A DNA stretch of 64,000 bases, from NCBI RefSeq assembly GCF_019112545.1, contig NW_025064909.1, forward strand, positions 337,023 through 401,022. Reading direction: 5' to 3'. Positions 60,155 through 64,000 of the stretch are shown here, in pieces. This DNA comes from Guyanagaster necrorhizus. Lineage: Eukaryota; Basidiomycota; Agaricomycetes; Agaricales; Physalacriaceae. Position numbers and translations under genes: made by a program. Below the pieces are notes generated by a model that did no database searches, was not told the origin of the DNA, and worked only from the letters and a program-made list of their open reading frames with translations. The first letter of the stretch is position 1, and every line of letters starts with the position of its first letter.

Positions 60155-60546
60155 TTATGCTGGTAATATTTGCTATGGTAAAATGTCTGCAAGTTCCTAT
60201 GCCTGAGCGAGCGCAGGGACCAATCAAGTGCACAAAATATAAGGGGAAGATCGATCGGCAAACTCCGAGTCCGAGTATAACCAGGATTCCATCACAATGC
60301 AGGCTTGTACTGGATGACAGTGGGTGTGAAATATTCGCTTATCGTTCCTTCACAACGTGTCGGATTTCGATTTCCAGATCTGTACCCCAGACACTATGTG
60401 GCTTGTTTCTTGCTGTCGAATCCGGAAGCTTTTTCATGTCAAAAGGCTATAAAGCTTGACGACTCCGTTTTTTGTACTCCAGCGCCCAAGGCTTGAATTT
60501 TTACTTCTTTAAATCTCTCGTCCCCTCACTATTCCATTCCGTCGCA

Positions 60547-60818
60547 ATGCCTGATGTCGGGAAAGAAGGAAGAAGTATCTCCACGACCGTGTGGAAGCCC
60601 GACATCCGATTCTCCGTGGATGATGAGCATCTTAATCGTTGTGTGGTTGTCGGTGTTGCTACTGAAAGCGATGAATTCAAACTCTACCACTATACTTGTA
60701 ATGTGACTCGTTCGTTATTTCTTTCAATTTTTCCCATTTCAAAATAGATTTACTGACTACAATTCCTGTCCAGACGTCTCTACGTTACAGAACGATGCAA
60801 GTTTGGATCTCTACCTAG
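60547..60818 (+). CDS. Possible small gene (73 residues), unrecognised
   Basis: ATG at 60547 after a TATAAAG at about 60448. Exons 60547-60697 and 60748-60818 join across a GTAATG ... AATAG intron in frame. The product starts MPDVGKEGRSISTTVW and has no family resemblance that I can name. Promoter-like spacing and a clean splice are the only support. Confidence 0.25.
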
Positions 60819-61864
60819 TGCTGGTTGCTCTGCTAATGTTATGTTTAATTGTAGCCCACGAAGAGTACTGGCCACTGGACTTTTCAACGTTCGACTGTGC
60901 ATCACAATCACGGGGTAAACATCTATAACCGCTGAATTGTCACTGTCACTGTACGTCGGCTTTCAACCTTTTGTTGACGTTTCTGACCCCAATTGATCAA
61001 AAGGGGTATCACGGCCATCGAATGCCTTTCATTATATATATCGATTAACATCCTCAGTTCATAAAGTCCTAGTACACATTTCACGTTATTTTGCATGAGC
61101 CTAACGTCGAGAATTATCTTCCCTAATACTCCAGTTATCAGTAGTTCGCGCTATTAGTACTAGATCAGTCAGGATGAAAGTTTCCATGTATCTAAGTAGA
61201 ACATCGTAATTGCAAGACAACCAAGAGATACGACAAACTGAACAAAATTTAGCATTAGTCATGTCGGGCTACGGCCGCTGGTATAATGCGAACCGCGAGT
61301 TTGATGTATATCTACCGGTATTCATCCAAGGGAGAAATAGAGCACGTCTAGATCATTTATGGTGCAATCGTTCGACCGAGCCTGGAGAGGGTGAAGAGGA
61401 CCGGCCCTGGAAAGAAATATAACGCAGTAATGATAGCTGAACAACAGCTCATGGTCTATATCTCTAAGATCTCAAGTCATTAGCCAAGTTAAGCTGAAAC
61501 ATTAGTCGTGGAAACAAAGAAAACAAGAGCCAAACATGATATCTCCAAGGAGTCGGACCGCAGTCTGGGATTAAAAATAGGTTAGGATGGGGCAAAGATG
61601 AAGTCGTTGTACCTCAGCAACTAAAAGGCGATGAGGACATCAAATTTGTCTATTGTCCGTGCTTGGAGTAACTCCACAAGGCATCAACGTTCTCGTATAT
61701 GTATATCTGGTATTCCGGAAAAAGAGAATGCTTCCTTAACGGATTAGATCACTGTTCAAATATCAAGGACAGGGTCACAATGATGGGGAGAATGGACACC
61801 CACTATTGAGGGTCAAAATAGATGTGTGCCGTGCGAAACACTCTCAGAAGGTTCTTTGATAGGA
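60819..61864. other. Gene-poor interval
   Basis: About 1 kb without recognisable coding sequence. Confidence 0.35.
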
Positions 61865-63404
61865 TTATAGATGAGGAATAACCTTCGTCCAGCTAACCTC
61901 CTCCAAAACACCCGGTTGGAGGAATCTGAGGGAAAGAAAAGCTTCTACCAATAAAATCATCCTTGCGAGGAGATACAAGAGTATCAGGATAGGCGTAGCC
62001 GCTTGGATTGCTCGTACAACCTTGCGGTTGGGCAGTATTCTGATGAACGCAAGCTGCATCGCCAAGACAACCGGGACGGCTGCCATAACAAGTGACGATA
62101 TACGCCAAAGAACGCGTTCTGCAACAGAAGCGAAGGCGAATGACCAGGCGATACAGTGAATTCCGCCGAAGAGGGCTCCGACAGCGGCACCAAAGTATCC
62201 GATGTACCATGTCCTTTCATAATCCAGTGTACCAGCCCAAAGAGTCGGTACACCGCCGTAGGCATTACTCCATCCTCGTCCAAACAATATCCTTCCCATG
62301 GTCCGGCGATACCACCGGAGTGTGGATTGGAAGGCTTCCGTGGTAAATCCTCTGTATGTGGCGTAAGAAAGCCATTGGCGTGCGTCGGTGTAGGTGTAAT
62401 CAAAGTATGGGAACCGTTGGAGATCTGAGTAACGATGCCTGAGACTGGTGGGTTGAGGATGGTGAGGCGAGCCGGACAACAAGGAGCCGTGTGGCGGCTC
62501 TCTGGCATGTGGTGTTCTATTGAGAAATAAAGCTCTAGAGAGCCCAATGTCTGTTACGTTGGAAGAGAACGTTGAGCTATGACTCGCGAAGGTCATAGTA
62601 TCTACACTTTCGTAAAACTCTCTCTGCTCAAGAATTGAGCAGGTATTGATTGGGCAACGTACATCGAGTGGTTTGTGCCACCACAAGACGTAGTTGAGGA
62701 TGTTCAAGACCGCGAAAGCAAGAGTCGCGGTTTCCAGTTGGGTGATGGGAAGGGATTCTTTGAGCCGAGCTAGATACTGGACGACGAACCAGGTCGTCTG
62801 AACAATAGCAACGAGCTTCGACAGTGCATCTCCTTTACTACGATCCTGCAACTCTTCCTCGGTGACGCCGGATATCGACGACATGTCTAATTCGGGTCGG
62901 ACCGAAAATGATTTTTGAAAGAGTGCCAGACCGTCTAGCTGCAGCAGATCTGTGATTTTTATGGGGGTTCCGCCAGCACCAATGAATCCTCCCATGCTTA
63001 TAAAAAATCCATGTGTCATTGACAAGCTGAAGTCTGGGGCCAATGTCAGTCTTCACCCGGGAATATACCGCGTCGCACGTACATTTAGATATTATTGTCG
63101 CAACCATCCATTGACGGAAGGCCCATATGATTATAACTTCGGGAACGGTGATAGCTATGAGCATGAGCTTCAGTCGGTGGAGCCCGATGAAAGCCCATCC
63201 GCGAGATTTGAGATCGGGACCTGGGACGTTTGGATGCACGGCGACCCAGGTGCAAGCGAAGACCGTCGCGATGCAGCTGAAGATTACATCCCAGGTGCTT
63301 CGATAGTCTGATGAACCATTCAGATTAGCTTCGTTTTGAGCGTTGCTGGCCTGAACACACTTCCGCGACAGCGGAAGGATAAGACCAAGCAGATGTGAGA
63401 CCAA
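61865..63404 (-). CDS. Multi-pass membrane protein of an Agaricomycete family of unknown function
   Basis: Exons about 63404-63083 and 63033-61865 are joined by a GTACGT ... CCCCAG intron of 49 nt, phase-consistent. The order STWDVIFSCIATVFACTWVAVHPNVP, LMLIAITVPEVIIIWAFRQW, YFSLSMTHGFFISMGGF, ITEEEL-like VTEEELQDRSKGD, QTTWFVVQYLAR and TLAFAVLNILNYVLWWHKPLDV is a well-known conserved pattern in mushrooms. Four or more C-terminal helices follow (ILILLYLLARMILLVEAFL). About 495 residues are read here. An upstream exon carrying the start is expected beyond an acceptor near 63420, because the open part begins without ATG. It is probably in a cell membrane; its role is unknown. Confidence 0.8.
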
Positions 63405-64000
63405 GGGCTGGGGTTTCCTGTATTTGTGGTTAGAAAGAATGTTGAGAAACAGAGTGTCTGAACGTTCACATCTCGAAAGCCTTATAAAAGGTCTGCAACA
63501 AGAAAGATGGGGAGTCAGCTTCTCCGAATTTAGTGAAAAAGTGAACGATGAGTATCACATTATGTCTGTTAACAGGTACTACATAACCTCCGTTCTGATG
63601 CGGTTCCTGGTTTCCGAGTGATTCCATCTCCTGTTAGGATTAAGAGTCATCAAGAAGAGAAACAAGCCAAGCATGCAAAGCATAGTAACTGGATGTTGTT
63701 ACAAGCCTACGAGCCAAGAACTTGCATCCTGGAATGAACAGCAGAGCAATTTTCGCTCTGTGACAGTCAAAATGCCCTGAAATTTTTAGTGGTTCGTATT
63801 CTGCCGGATATCGGCCCGTGCCCGTGACAGGTGGCTGTGAACCGGATTTTACCAAGTCACAATGATGTTCAACGATAACGTGCCTAACTTTCGAATTGCC
63901 GATCCCTGGTAGGTCGAGTCAATCTTGAGAAACATGCAGCGTCTCTTATTTATCATATAAGACTCAATAAACGGGAAGCAGGAGCATGTCTTTCCCACTT
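63405..64000. other. Window end, probably the first exon of the membrane protein gene
   Basis: An acceptor-like ATACAG on the minus strand at about 63420-63425 suggests that the gene at 61865 continues upstream. No ATG exon could be fixed before the window ends. Confidence 0.3.

Noticed and set aside
62092..62428. Plus-strand open frames opposite the membrane protein gene
   Set aside because: They are antisense shadows of a well-supported coding exon.

Overview
The window looks like nuclear DNA of a mushroom-forming basidiomycete (Agaricomycetes). The reasons are many short introns of about 45-65 nt, protein families typical of that group (a DUF6593 protein, CYP5150-like P450s, a large family of leucine-rich F-box-like proteins, a TOK-type potassium channel, a basidiomycete multi-pass membrane family), and pogo/Tigger DNA transposons. 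No rRNA, convincing tRNA, CRISPR array or bacterial operon was seen. Gene models were built by reading splice signals and checking that exon phases add up. Models described as phase-consistent have exon lengths summing to a multiple of three.

Region 1 (1-6.2 kb) is a CpG-poor, AT-rich repeat graveyard. A kinase-like (aminoglycoside phosphotransferase fold) gene has been split by a nested insertion, and the inner element is a pogo/Tigger transposon of about 2.6 kb (2884-5472). Depletion of CpG stops abruptly close to 5.46 kb. An intact relative of the split gene lies at 58.9-60.2 kb.

Region 2 (6.8-25.2 kb) looks like a terpenoid biosynthetic cluster in decay. Its apparently intact core is a fused HAD phosphatase / class II terpene cyclase of the drimenol-synthase (AstC-like) type at 6858-8454. 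Around it are four cytochrome P450 genes or pieces, a medium-chain reductase cut off after its cofactor-binding loop, and a short-chain dehydrogenase with frameshifts. Each of the three full-length P450 genes carries a premature stop that a single C-to-T change could explain. A second, more eroded copy of part of the cluster lies at 21.5-25.2 kb. Between the copies a 7-TM protein gene is broken by another Tigger remnant, and a 147-bp solo LTR sits in the heme loop of the fourth P450.

Region 3 (25.4-39.4 kb) holds four members of a leucine-rich protein family, separated by gene-poor DNA with tandem repeats.

Region 4 (40.2-64 kb) has ordinary, mostly intact genes: an intron-rich GH15 glycoside hydrolase, a DUF6593 protein, a DUF1917 (BLES03-like) protein, an F-box protein, a dual-specificity phosphatase, a TOK potassium channel, another leucine-rich protein, the intact kinase-like gene and a multi-pass membrane protein.

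The strongest results are the HAD/terpene cyclase with its inactivated tailoring genes, the sharp CpG boundary inside the nested insertion, and the dated series of duplication, inversion and transposon insertion in region 2.
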